Shown here: piece after piece, positions 1 to 5,374 of the stretch
Position numbering within the stretch: the stretch's first letter is position 1
Layout of the letters: each line of letters begins with the position of its first letter
Assembly (NCBI GenBank): GCA_022706165.1
Contig: JAKJDA010000102.1
Coordinates: 2,194 to 8,765, forward strand
Length of the DNA stretch: 6,572 bases
Direction: 5' to 3'
Origin: Candidatus Hydrogenedentota bacterium
Lineage (GTDB): Bacteria; Hydrogenedentota; Hydrogenedentia; Hydrogenedentales; SLHB01
Translations under genes and position numbers: made by a program
Notes under the pieces: model-generated
The model's database searches: none
What the model was told of the DNA's origin: nothing
Seen by the model: only the letters and a program-made list of their open reading frames with translations

Positions 1-377
1 AGCGACATGGGGAGGTACAGACGGGCGTGTTGCACGGCATGGCCGACTTCGTGCGCGGCAATGCCCAAAGCGGCGATGCTCGATCCGTGGTAAATGTCCT
101 CCGAAAGACGCAACGTCCGATCGCGCGGATCGTAGTGATCCGTCAATTGCCCCGGAATGGCCTCAAGACCGCACGATCCTTCCGGCCGGTTGTCCGACAT
201 CACCAACGGTATCTGCGAATCCCGCAAAATAAGCCGCGCAACGTCTGCGCCCGTCAGCCCGCTCCGGGTCGAAATGCGGGAATATTTGGCGTAGGCGGAC
301 TTGACCTTGAATTGGGCCCACAGCGCCAGCAACAGCGCGGGAATCACCAACACGTCGTAAGGGGTGAAATACAGCAT
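1..377 (-). CDS. YugP-type membrane zinc metallopeptidase, N-terminal part (cut by window edge)
   Basis: Only the first 125 codons are present; the gene continues beyond position 1. The start of the protein (MLYFTPYDVLVIPALLLALW) is a hydrophobic segment, about residues 8-21, that would anchor it in the inner membrane. It is followed by AQFKVKSAYAKYS and SGLTGADVARLIL (39-51), GQLTDHYDPR (76-85) and LRLSEDIYHG. The zinc-binding motif HEVGH lies at residues 109-113, with H109 and H113 as metal ligands and E110 as the catalytic base. This order matches the neutral zinc metallopeptidase family typified by Bacillus YugP (PF04298), whose physiological substrates are poorly known. The later metal ligand and the C-terminal membrane segments lie outside the window. 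The ATG directly follows the TAA of the bactofilin gene, and AAGGAG lies 8 nt upstream inside that gene, so the two are probably translationally coupled. The family call is strong; the cellular role is inferred only from the neighbours. Confidence 0.92.
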   Translation of the reverse strand, partial: MLYFTPYDVLVIPALLLALWAQFKVKSAYAKYSRISTRSGLTGADVARLILRDSQIPLVMSDNRPEGSCGLEAIPGQLTDHYDPRDRTLRLSEDIYHGSSIAALGIAAHEVGHAVQHARLYLPMS

Positions 378-1064
378 TTACGCATCTCCTTCCGCCGCCC
401 GCGAAACGGGCGGACGCATCGCACATTTTCCGTTGAACACCGCTCCTTCCTCTATAACAATGGAGCGGGCCCGAATATCGCCCGTGATCTTCCCCGTAGA
501 AACGAGGTGCAGCTTGCCCGAGGTTGACACGTTTCCAAAAACCTGGCCCGCCAAAGTCATCCGCCGGCCCGCCAGCGCGTCCGCGTTGATGCGGCCCGTC
601 CGGCTAAGGTCCAAGTCTTCCGAACACTCCATGCGGCCCTCCACGAGCCCATCGACCTTGCACGATGTCGCGCGCACATTGCCGCTCACCAAGGCGCTTG
701 GCCCGAGAAAGAGGACCCCGTCGACGATGACATCGCCGTCCACCCGTCCGCATATCTCCGTCTCGGACCCGCCGGTCAACGATCCTTCAATGATGACGCC
801 CTCCGGAATGACCATGCGTTGCGCTTTGACGTTCTTGGCGCGCCGCATGGCGATATCGTCCACAGTGACATGGGGTTTCCCGGCGGATTCAGCGGCGACA
901 TCGTGGCGGCGATTGCTGCCCCGGCTGGACTGCAGCATCTCCTGGAAACTCTGGTTGATGCGCGCAAACCACGGGCCTCGCTGCGACGCGCGGTTCAGTT
1001 CCTCGAACGCATCCAGCGCATTCGGTTCCGGCCGGCTGTCCGTCTTGTCTGGTTCCTGCGTCAT
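378..1064 (-). CDS. Bactofilin (polymer-forming cytoskeletal protein)
   Basis: The protein has 228 residues. The C-terminal part, about residues 86-213, is a bactofilin domain (DUF583, PF04519). It is a run of short repeated turns with regularly spaced glycines and alternating hydrophobic residues, for example VIPEGVIIEGSLTGGSETEI, GRVDGDVIVDGVLFLG and GKITGDIRARSIVIEEGAVF, as expected of the right-handed beta-helix. Bactofilins self-assemble without nucleotide into filaments or sheets that scaffold membrane and wall proteins. The N-terminal tail of about 85 residues is rich in polar and charged residues and probably disordered, apart from a possible amphipathic helix around WFARINQSFQEMLQ (32-45) that could bind a partner or membrane. 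There is no transmembrane segment. I chose the ATG 2 bp after the ATPase stop; no strong ribosome binding site precedes it, so coupling to the upstream gene is likely. The frame stays open upstream to an ATG at 1175, which would overlap the ATPase gene by 109 bp and is less likely. Confidence 0.93.
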   Translation of the reverse strand: MTQEPDKTDSRPEPNALDAFEELNRASQRGPWFARINQSFQEMLQSSRGSNRRHDVAAESAGKPHVTVDDIAMRRAKNVKAQRMVIPEGVIIEGSLTGGSETEICGRVDGDVIVDGVLFLGPSALVSGNVRATSCKVDGLVEGRMECSEDLDLSRTGRINADALAGRRMTLAGQVFGNVSTSGKLHLVSTGKITGDIRARSIVIEEGAVFNGKCAMRPPVSRAAEGDA

Positions 1065-1066
1065 GG

Positions 1067-2002
1067 CTATACGTACCCCAACCGGTTGGCGATGTCCGCT
1101 ACGCACGCGGAAATCTTGAGTTTCGGGTGGCTGACAATGAACGGCGTCCCCGAGTTTACCGCCTCCGGAACGCACTTATCAAAGTACAAGTACCCGAGAT
1201 TGTTCACCTCGACCATCAGTTCCTGCCGGGCCAGTTTGGTGAAAATATTCGCCGCGATCTGGGCCTCATACGCGTTTCGCACGCGATTCACGACGATGCG
1301 CGGCTTGACGGAACGAACAAGAGAAACGATTTCCCCGCAGATTTGTTTACGAACCTCTTCATCAAACAGCTCGGATCGCCCCACCGTGTCGAGGAAATCC
1401 GAAAGCCGCTCGTTCCGTTTGAGCAACAACCCCACCTCTGGCGACTGGTAGAAGCGCTCGATCTTGCGAAACAGCGCGGCCCGCAAAAACTTGAAGGCAT
1501 TGTCGATGCTGGTTTTTTCCGGCGCAACGACCAAAATGCCGTTCGCCTCGGTCATCAGAAAAAAATCCAACGTGTTCAAATGCGCGCCCGCATCCAAGTC
1601 CACGACAACTAGGTCCGCATCGAGCGCCTTGAGCTCGCGGATCAGGGCGGTTTTTTGCTGATACCGGGGGTTGGCGACGTCCAAGAGCCCTGTCGTGCCG
1701 GGAACGAATCTCAAGTTTTCGTATTGGGTTTCACACACGATGCGCGCCAGGTTTTTGGCGCCTTTTTGATGAAAAAAGTCGTCCAGTTTCGCCCTCGTCT
1801 GTATGCCCATCACCGTCTCGACGTTCGAACAACTCAGATCGGCGTCAAACAGGATGACGCGCCAACCCTTCCGGGCGATTTCGATGGCCAAATTCACCGA
1901 AAGACACGTCTTTCCGACGCCTCCCTTCCCGCCGCCGATGCAGATGATTTCCGGGGTCCGGCGCGAAGCCTCTGGAACGGCCATTTCCTCGAGAAGCCGC
2001 AA
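1067..2002 (-). CDS. MinD/ParA-family P-loop ATPase (positioning type)
   Basis: The protein has 311 residues. The deviant Walker A motif KGGVGKT lies at residues 26-32, with signature lysine K26 and P-loop K31. A Walker A' motif, LFDADLSCSN, lies at 51-60 and a Walker B strand, LVVVDLDAGAH, at 131-141. These define the ParA/MinD/FlhG class of dimerising ATPases that place cargo on membranes or nucleoid. The stretch after Walker B (NTLDFFL, then VVAPEKTSIDNAF) resembles FlhG/FleN and MinD more than plasmid ParA. A charged helical stretch at about 178-225 (KIERFYQSPEVGLLLKRNER onwards) looks like an insertion relative to MinD, and I see no MinD-like amphipathic membrane-targeting helix at the C-terminus. 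The start is uncertain. TTG at 2002 has GGGAG 7 nt upstream and is preferred; ATG at 1984 would drop six residues. No ParB, MinC or flagellar gene is visible. The bactofilin gene follows after 2 bp, so its cargo may be the bactofilin scaffold (inference). Confidence 0.91.
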   Translation of the reverse strand: MRLLEEMAVPEASRRTPEIICIGGGKGGVGKTCLSVNLAIEIARKGWRVILFDADLSCSNVETVMGIQTRAKLDDFFHQKGAKNLARIVCETQYENLRFVPGTTGLLDVANPRYQQKTALIRELKALDADLVVVDLDAGAHLNTLDFFLMTEANGILVVAPEKTSIDNAFKFLRAALFRKIERFYQSPEVGLLLKRNERLSDFLDTVGRSELFDEEVRKQICGEIVSLVRSVKPRIVVNRVRNAYEAQIAANIFTKLARQELMVEVNNLGYLYFDKCVPEAVNSGTPFIVSHPKLKISACVADIANRLGYV

Positions 2003-2063
2003 CTGGGGTCTCCCATATTCTTCCGGGCATTCGTAGTCCGCCCGAACGTCGCATTCTCCAGAT

Positions 2064-2093
2064 AGGCTATCCCAGGATCTGCGTCCGCGTCAA
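2064..2093 (-). promoter_or_regulatory. Candidate promoter for the ATPase-bactofilin-metallopeptidase operon
   Basis: On the minus strand TTGACG (2093-2088) is followed after 18 bp by TAGCCT (2069-2064). The -35 matches the sigma-70 consensus at five of six positions. The -10 is poor overall but keeps the most conserved T, A and final T. Transcription would begin near 2057, giving a leader of about 55 nt before the TTG start. The gap-free layout of the three genes downstream suggests that they share this promoter. Confidence 0.35.
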
Positions 2094-2265
2094 CCCGGCT
2101 CATCGCGTGAAAACACGAGAACGGACACAGGAAATTGCCGCCGTGAACGCCTTTACGGACCGGCGCGGAGACCACACGCTGAACACGATAGGCCCAAACA
2201 TCCAGACAGCACACGGTTCGGCGCGATGGGCCGGCAGACCGGCAAACGGTGCGTCCAACATCGGG

Positions 2266-2271
2266 TATACT
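2266..2271 (+). promoter_or_regulatory. Candidate -10 box of the glycosyltransferase promoter
   Basis: TATACT matches the sigma-70 -10 consensus at five of six positions and lies 50 bp ahead of the ATG. I see no recognisable -35 at 16-18 bp upstream, so the element may be activator-dependent or may be chance. Confidence 0.3.
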
Positions 2272-2321
2272 GGGGCCCTGGCGCTTCTGTGCGCGATCCA
2301 TGGGAGGGAAAACGTCGCATC

Positions 2322-3443
2322 ATGAACCCCGCATCCGAACGTCCGCTACGCATTGGCGTGAACACATTGTTTTTGATTCCGCGCGAGGTGGGAGGCACGG
2401 AGATATACGTGCGAAGCATTCTGCCGGCCTTGCGCGAAGTGGCGCCATCCCTGTCGTTCGTCGTGTTCACGAATCGCGAAAATCATGACTCGTTCGGGGA
2501 TTATCCTCGCCGGCGCATTCCCGTCCACGCGACGTCGCGACCGTGCCGCATCCTGGCCGAACAGACCCTGCTTCCCCTGGCGGCGCGGCGCGCCGGGATC
2601 GATGTGCTGTATTCGCCGGGATACACCGCCCCGGCATGGGCGCCGTGCCCGCAGGTCGTCACCCTGCACGACACGCAGTTCCTCGATTATCCCGAGGATA
2701 TTCCCTGGCTGGCGCGGCGCGCCCAGCGCGTGCTCGTCGGGTGCGCGGCGCGGCGTGCGAACGCGATCACGACGGTGTCGCGTTTCAGCGCGGGCCGCAT
2801 CCGCGAATGTCTCGGCGCGCCGATGGACAAAATATTCGTGGCGCACTCGTCGTTGTCGGGAGTTTTCGCCCAGCCGCAGCCGTGCATCATGAAAAAGCCG
2901 TTTCTGTTGTACGTCGCGAACACCTATCCTCACAAGAACGCCCGACGGCTGGTCGAGGCTTTTGCGATGATCGCCGATCGCATTCCGCACGACCTCATCC
3001 TTGTCGGGCAGCCGCGCGAGGGCGAACCGCCGCCTCATCCGCGCGTGCGGCGGCTGCATTACATCGACTATCTCGAACTGGCCGGGTTGTTTCAAGGGGC
3101 GGACGCGTTGGTGTTTCCGTCGCTCTACGAGGGATTTGGCCGGCCCATCGTCGAGGCGATGGAGGCCGGCACACGCGTCATTGCCGCGCGGACGGGATCG
3201 GCCCCCGAGATAGGCGGCGCCGCCGCCACCTATTTCGACGGCATGAATGTCGAAGCGATCGCCCATGCCATGCTCGAGGTCTTGCAGGAAACCCCGGAAA
3301 CGCGCGCCGCGCACATTGAAGAGGGACGGCGCTGGGCGCGCCGCTACACGTGGCAAGAATGCGCACGGCAGACTCTTGCCGCGTTTCGCCACGCAATGGA
3401 GAAGGCGCCTGGGCGCGCCGCCCCCCGTTCGCCGGTTTCGTGA
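2322..3443 (+). CDS. GT4-family (GT-B fold) glycosyltransferase
   Basis: The protein has 373 residues. It shows the two-domain GT-B layout of family GT4 retaining glycosyltransferases, which move a sugar from a nucleotide or lipid-linked donor to a glycan, lipid or protein acceptor. The N-terminal domain has the glycine loop VGGTEIYVR (23-31), DVLYSPGYTAP (94-104), VVTLHDTQFLDYPED (112-126) and ITTVSRFSAGRI (149-160). The C-terminal donor domain has LLYVANTYPHKN (195-206), LILVGQ (225-230), YLELAGLFQGADALVFPSLY (250-269) and the EX7E motif EGFGRPIVEAMEAG, with E270 and E278. There is no signal peptide or membrane helix, so it should act at the cytoplasmic face. The ATG at 2322 is preferred because GGGAGGG lies 13 nt upstream; the frame is open 32 codons further, to an ATG at 2226, but that part does not look like the family. 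Donor and acceptor cannot be told from sequence. MurG follows on the same strand, which suggests an envelope polysaccharide role. Confidence 0.93.
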   Translation: MNPASERPLRIGVNTLFLIPREVGGTEIYVRSILPALREVAPSLSFVVFTNRENHDSFGDYPRRRIPVHATSRPCRILAEQTLLPLAARRAGIDVLYSPGYTAPAWAPCPQVVTLHDTQFLDYPEDIPWLARRAQRVLVGCAARRANAITTVSRFSAGRIRECLGAPMDKIFVAHSSLSGVFAQPQPCIMKKPFLLYVANTYPHKNARRLVEAFAMIADRIPHDLILVGQPREGEPPPHPRVRRLHYIDYLELAGLFQGADALVFPSLYEGFGRPIVEAMEAGTRVIAARTGSAPEIGGAAATYFDGMNVEAIAHAMLEVLQETPETRAAHIEEGRRWARRYTWQECARQTLAAFRHAMEKAPGRAAPRSPVS

Positions 3444-3492
3444 TTCCGGGCCGCGCGATTCGGCCGCGAAGGCAATCTTTGTCACGCATTAC

Positions 3493-3507
3493 AGACGAAA
3501 ACCGTCT
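3493..3507. repeat. Short inverted repeat between the glycosyltransferase gene and murG
   Basis: AGACG (3493-3497) and CGTCT (3503-3507) are perfect inverted arms around an AAAAC loop, followed by TTG. It could be a very weak terminator for the upstream gene or an operator next to the murG -10 box. With only five base pairs, chance is quite possible. Confidence 0.25.
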
Positions 3508-3510
3508 TTG

Positions 3511-3519
3511 TGGTACTCT
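3511..3519 (+). promoter_or_regulatory. Candidate extended -10 promoter of murG
   Basis: TGG followed by TACTCT resembles an extended -10 element (TGn plus a -10 box) 51 bp before the murG ATG. The only -35-like hexamer is TTACAG at 3489-3494, with a long 19-bp spacer. Read-through from the glycosyltransferase gene 127 bp upstream is equally possible. Confidence 0.28.
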
Positions 3520-3570
3520 CAGGAGGGGTTGCGCAGGAAAGGCAACGATCGGGCAGGGGTGTTTCTCGTC

Positions 3571-4707
3571 ATGCGGATCATGATTACAGGAGGCGGCACG
3601 GGCGGGCACGTCTCTCCGGCGGTCGCTATTTTGGAGGAATTGCAGCGGCGCGACCCGCGCTTGATCGTGCAGTGGGTGGGGCGCCGCGGCGGGATCGAGG
3701 AGGGCGTCTGCCAGAATCTTGCCGTGCCGTTCCGTGCGTTGCCCGTGGAAGGCTGGCCCCGGGGAAAATCCCTCCGGCGCGTCTGGACAGCGATGAAACT
3801 CGGCGTCAGCATCGCGCAATCGGCGGTCTACCTGCGTCAATTTCGGCCGCAGCTCGTGCTGGGCGTCGGGGGCTACGTATCGTTGCCGCTGATGTACGCC
3901 GCGCAACGCATAAACGCGCCCACCGTCATCCACGAACAAAATCGGCTGCTGGGCATGGCCAACCGCCTGCTGGCGCCGCGCGCGCGCCGCATTTTTCTAA
4001 GTTATCCCGTCACCATCGGCCCCTATCCCAAAGACCGCGCCGTTATCGCGGGCAATCCTGTCCGGGCGGGATTCATCTCGCCGCCCTCTCGGACTGAGGC
4101 GCGCGCAGCCCTGAATCTGGCGAACGATATCCCGGTGTTGCTGATTTGCGGCGGCAGTCAAGGGGCCCATTCGATCAATGCGGCGGTCGCCGAAGCCTTG
4201 CCGCTTTTCCCGGACGGCTCGGTGCAGGTGCTGTGGATGACCGGCAAAGCCGATCTCGCCATGGCGCGCGCGGCGGCCTCGACGGCGGCGGTGCGCGTCG
4301 AAGTGTTCGCATACATCCAGGAAATGCCCCGGGCATGCGCGGCGGCGGACTTGCTGGCAGGACGGGCCGGGGCTTCGAGCACGGCTGAAGTCGCCGTGCT
4401 GGGCAAACCATCGATACTCATTCCTTTTCCCCATGCCGCGGACAACCACCAAGAACAAAACGCCCGCGCTTTTGAAGAAGCGGGGGCGTCTGTGTTGCTG
4501 CTCGACAAGGACTTGACCGGCAAACGGTTGTATGAGACCGTCCAACGGCTTCTCGCCGATCCAGCGGCTCTGGGCGCGATGGGCGAAGCGGCCCGCAGGC
4601 TCGCGAAACCCTATGCCGCCGAAACCATCGCGGAAGAGATCCTCGCGATCGTATTCGGTCAAGCCAGGGCGATGGAACGCGAAGCGGCCCCAAACGACGC
4701 GCCGTAG
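3571..4707 (+). CDS. murG: MurG: UDP-GlcNAc:undecaprenyl-PP-MurNAc-pentapeptide GlcNAc transferase
   Basis: The protein has 378 residues, close to the usual MurG length of about 355-380. MurG adds GlcNAc from UDP-GlcNAc to lipid I, making lipid II at the cytoplasmic face of the inner membrane; this is the last intracellular step of peptidoglycan precursor synthesis. The family motifs appear in order: the first G-loop GGTGGHVSP (8-16), the second G-loop GVGGYVSLP (98-106), HEQN (121-124), GNPVR (161-165), the C-domain G-loop GGSQGAH (194-200), AGRAGASSTAEV (263-274) and PHAADNHQEQNA (287-298), which contacts the donor. The ATG at 3571 puts GGGTGGH at the normal distance from the N-terminus. 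An in-frame GTG at 3559 and an ATG at 3580 are alternatives, and AGGGG 11 nt upstream is a modest ribosome binding site. The gene is not in a dcw cluster here: its neighbours are a GT4 transferase and a convergent mutarotase gene. The final 15 or so residues are an unconserved charged tail. Confidence 0.97.
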   Translation: MRIMITGGGTGGHVSPAVAILEELQRRDPRLIVQWVGRRGGIEEGVCQNLAVPFRALPVEGWPRGKSLRRVWTAMKLGVSIAQSAVYLRQFRPQLVLGVGGYVSLPLMYAAQRINAPTVIHEQNRLLGMANRLLAPRARRIFLSYPVTIGPYPKDRAVIAGNPVRAGFISPPSRTEARAALNLANDIPVLLICGGSQGAHSINAAVAEALPLFPDGSVQVLWMTGKADLAMARAAASTAAVRVEVFAYIQEMPRACAAADLLAGRAGASSTAEVAVLGKPSILIPFPHAADNHQEQNARAFEEAGASVLLLDKDLTGKRLYETVQRLLADPAALGAMGEAARRLAKPYAAETIAEEILAIVFGQARAMEREAAPNDAP

Positions 4708-4730
4708 CGCCTTGCCGCATACACGGCGCG
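4698..4730. terminator. Hairpin at the convergent ends of murG and the mutarotase gene
   Basis: CGCGCCGT (4698-4705) and ACGGCGCG (4723-4730) form a perfect 8-bp inverted repeat with a 17-nt loop. The left arm includes the first base of the murG stop codon. No T-run follows on either strand, so it is not a canonical intrinsic terminator. Its place between converging genes suggests a transcript-end or bidirectional stabilising hairpin. Confidence 0.4.
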
Positions 4731-4743
4731 GGGAACATGGGGG

Positions 4744-5163
4744 TCAGGACGCCATCACCACGCCAATCGTCAAGAGCAGGTTCGCATAGATCCGCTGCTC
4801 GCCCGTTACAATCTGCAGGCACGTGTCCGGCCCGCTGGCCTCCTCGTAAAACTCGAAACGATCGAAACGGGTCAGGTCGAGTTCGGGAAGCATCCTGGCG
4901 AATTCCGCGAAAATGGCCGGATCCGATCCGGAATCGGGCTGCATGACGGCGGCATCCTCGATCGGGACCGCCGTGAGCAAAACATCGAGCACTTCCGTGA
5001 CGGTTGGCTTGCCCGGGGCCAGGTTGAGGTACACCAAAGCGGCGTTTTCGCCCACGCGGGTGCTGGCGGGATAGTTGCCGTCCGTAATCAATATTTTGGA
5101 GCCATGACCGGCCGCCGCCAAGGCATCGAGTATCTCGGGATGTATCAGGCGTTGCTTGAGCAT
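4744..5163 (-). CDS. RbsD/FucU-family sugar mutarotase
   Basis: The protein has 139 residues, close to the usual 130-150. RbsD (D-ribose pyranase) and FucU (L-fucose mutarotase) interconvert anomers or ring forms of free sugars so that kinases or isomerases receive the right form; they act as cytosolic oligomers. The family landmarks are the N-terminus MLKQRLIHPEILDALAAAGH with H20, then KILITDGNYPAS with D28, a hydrophobic LDVLLTAVPIEDAAVM (59-74), FDRFEFYEE (100-108), and the C-terminal signature VTGEQRIYANLLLTIGV (119-135) with Y126 and N128. H20 and D28 align with catalytic-site residues of the family. FEFYE and the C-terminal block look closer to FucU than RbsD, but substrate cannot be assigned. 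The start is clear: AAGGAGGA lies about 10 nt before the ATG. No sugar ABC transporter, kinase or isomerase is adjacent, which is unusual for this family. The gene converges on murG and diverges from the ABC-2 permease gene. Confidence 0.9.
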   Translation of the reverse strand: MLKQRLIHPEILDALAAAGHGSKILITDGNYPASTRVGENAALVYLNLAPGKPTVTEVLDVLLTAVPIEDAAVMQPDSGSDPAIFAEFARMLPELDLTRFDRFEFYEEASGPDTCLQIVTGEQRIYANLLLTIGVVMAS

Positions 5164-5201
5164 GCCGCGGATTCCTCCTTTTTCCCTCCGTTTCGTGCAG
5201 A

Positions 5202-5230
5202 TGCCCGCCCCGACAAAACCGGGCCGGGCA
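5202..5230. repeat. Strong hairpin at the predicted mutarotase transcription start
   Basis: Bases 5202-5212 pair with 5220-5230 in an 11-position stem with one C-C mismatch (5208/5224), ten pairs in all and nine of them G-C, around the loop ACAAAAC (5213-5219). It begins 5 bp downstream of the mutarotase -10 box, so it would form the extreme 5' end of that mRNA or act as a DNA operator over the start site. No T-run follows on either strand, which argues against a simple terminator. Confidence 0.55.
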
Positions 5231-5235
5231 AAGCG

Positions 5236-5264
5236 ATTCTATCGTCCTGCGCCACGGCATGCAA
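5236..5264 (-). promoter_or_regulatory. Candidate promoter of the RbsD/FucU-family gene
   Basis: On the minus strand TTGCAT (5264-5259) and TAGAAT (5241-5236) are separated by exactly 17 bp. The -10 matches the sigma-70 consensus at five of six positions and the -35 keeps TTG. Transcription would start near 5229, giving a leader of about 65 nt that begins inside the 5202-5230 hairpin. Confidence 0.5.
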
Positions 5265-5299
5265 GGGGACAAACATGCGGCCCGCTGCACGCCGGGGGC

Positions 5300-5328
5300 T
5301 TGCGAATCCCGGCCCCGTCCGGTACAGT
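5300..5328 (+). promoter_or_regulatory. Candidate promoter of the ABC-2 permease gene
   Basis: TTGCGA (5300-5305) and TACAGT (5323-5328) are 17 bp apart, each matching the sigma-70 consensus at four of six positions. The start would fall near 5335, about 40 nt before the GTG start codon. It lies 36 bp from the oppositely directed mutarotase promoter, so one regulator could act on both. Confidence 0.4.
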
Positions 5329-5374
5329 TTTGTGCGAGCGGGACGCCAATCCGCCGGAGGAGAATTGTCAAGCC

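Larger units (their letters stand above)
2003..2321. other. Divergent intergenic region between the ATPase operon and the glycosyltransferase gene
   Basis: This 319-bp stretch separates two divergent genes, and I see no convincing protein or RNA gene in it. It holds a candidate minus-strand promoter at 2064-2093, a plus-strand -10-like box at 2266-2271, a short perfect inverted repeat (GCCGG, CAGA loop, CCGGC) at 2230-2243, and the purine-rich ribosome binding site of the glycosyltransferase gene at 2302-2309. The reading frame of the ATPase stays open for 29 codons upstream of its TTG, as far as a TGA at 2090-2092, but contains no ATG, GTG or TTG. Confidence 0.6.

Noticed and set aside
378..1064. 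The internal repetition of the bactofilin gene as a DNA repeat or array.
   Set aside because: The periodicity is at the protein level (beta-helix turns with recurring Gly and hydrophobic residues); the DNA itself is not repeated.
364..1119. A 251-codon plus-strand frame opposite the bactofilin gene.
   Set aside because: The minus strand encodes a clear bactofilin beta-helix; the plus-strand translation is Ser-, Arg- and Pro-rich noise.
2226..2321. Longer N-terminus for the glycosyltransferase from the ATG at 2226.
   Set aside because: The extra 32 residues show no family similarity and would include the -10-like box and the GGGAGGG ribosome binding site.
2346..3485. A 379-codon minus-strand frame antisense to the glycosyltransferase gene.
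   Set aside because: Its translation is Arg- and Ala-rich with no recognisable motifs, and the plus-strand GT4 gene fully explains the stretch.
3493..3509. Intrinsic terminator after the glycosyltransferase gene.
   Set aside because: The stem has only five base pairs and is followed by just TTG, too weak to call a terminator; it is listed only as an inverted repeat.
5156..5374. Longer N-terminus for the ABC-2 permease, starting at the ATG at 5156.
   Set aside because: The added 73 residues are Pro- and Arg-rich and unlike the family, would overlap the mutarotase gene start, and would span both candidate promoters. GTG at 5375 has a good ribosome binding site.
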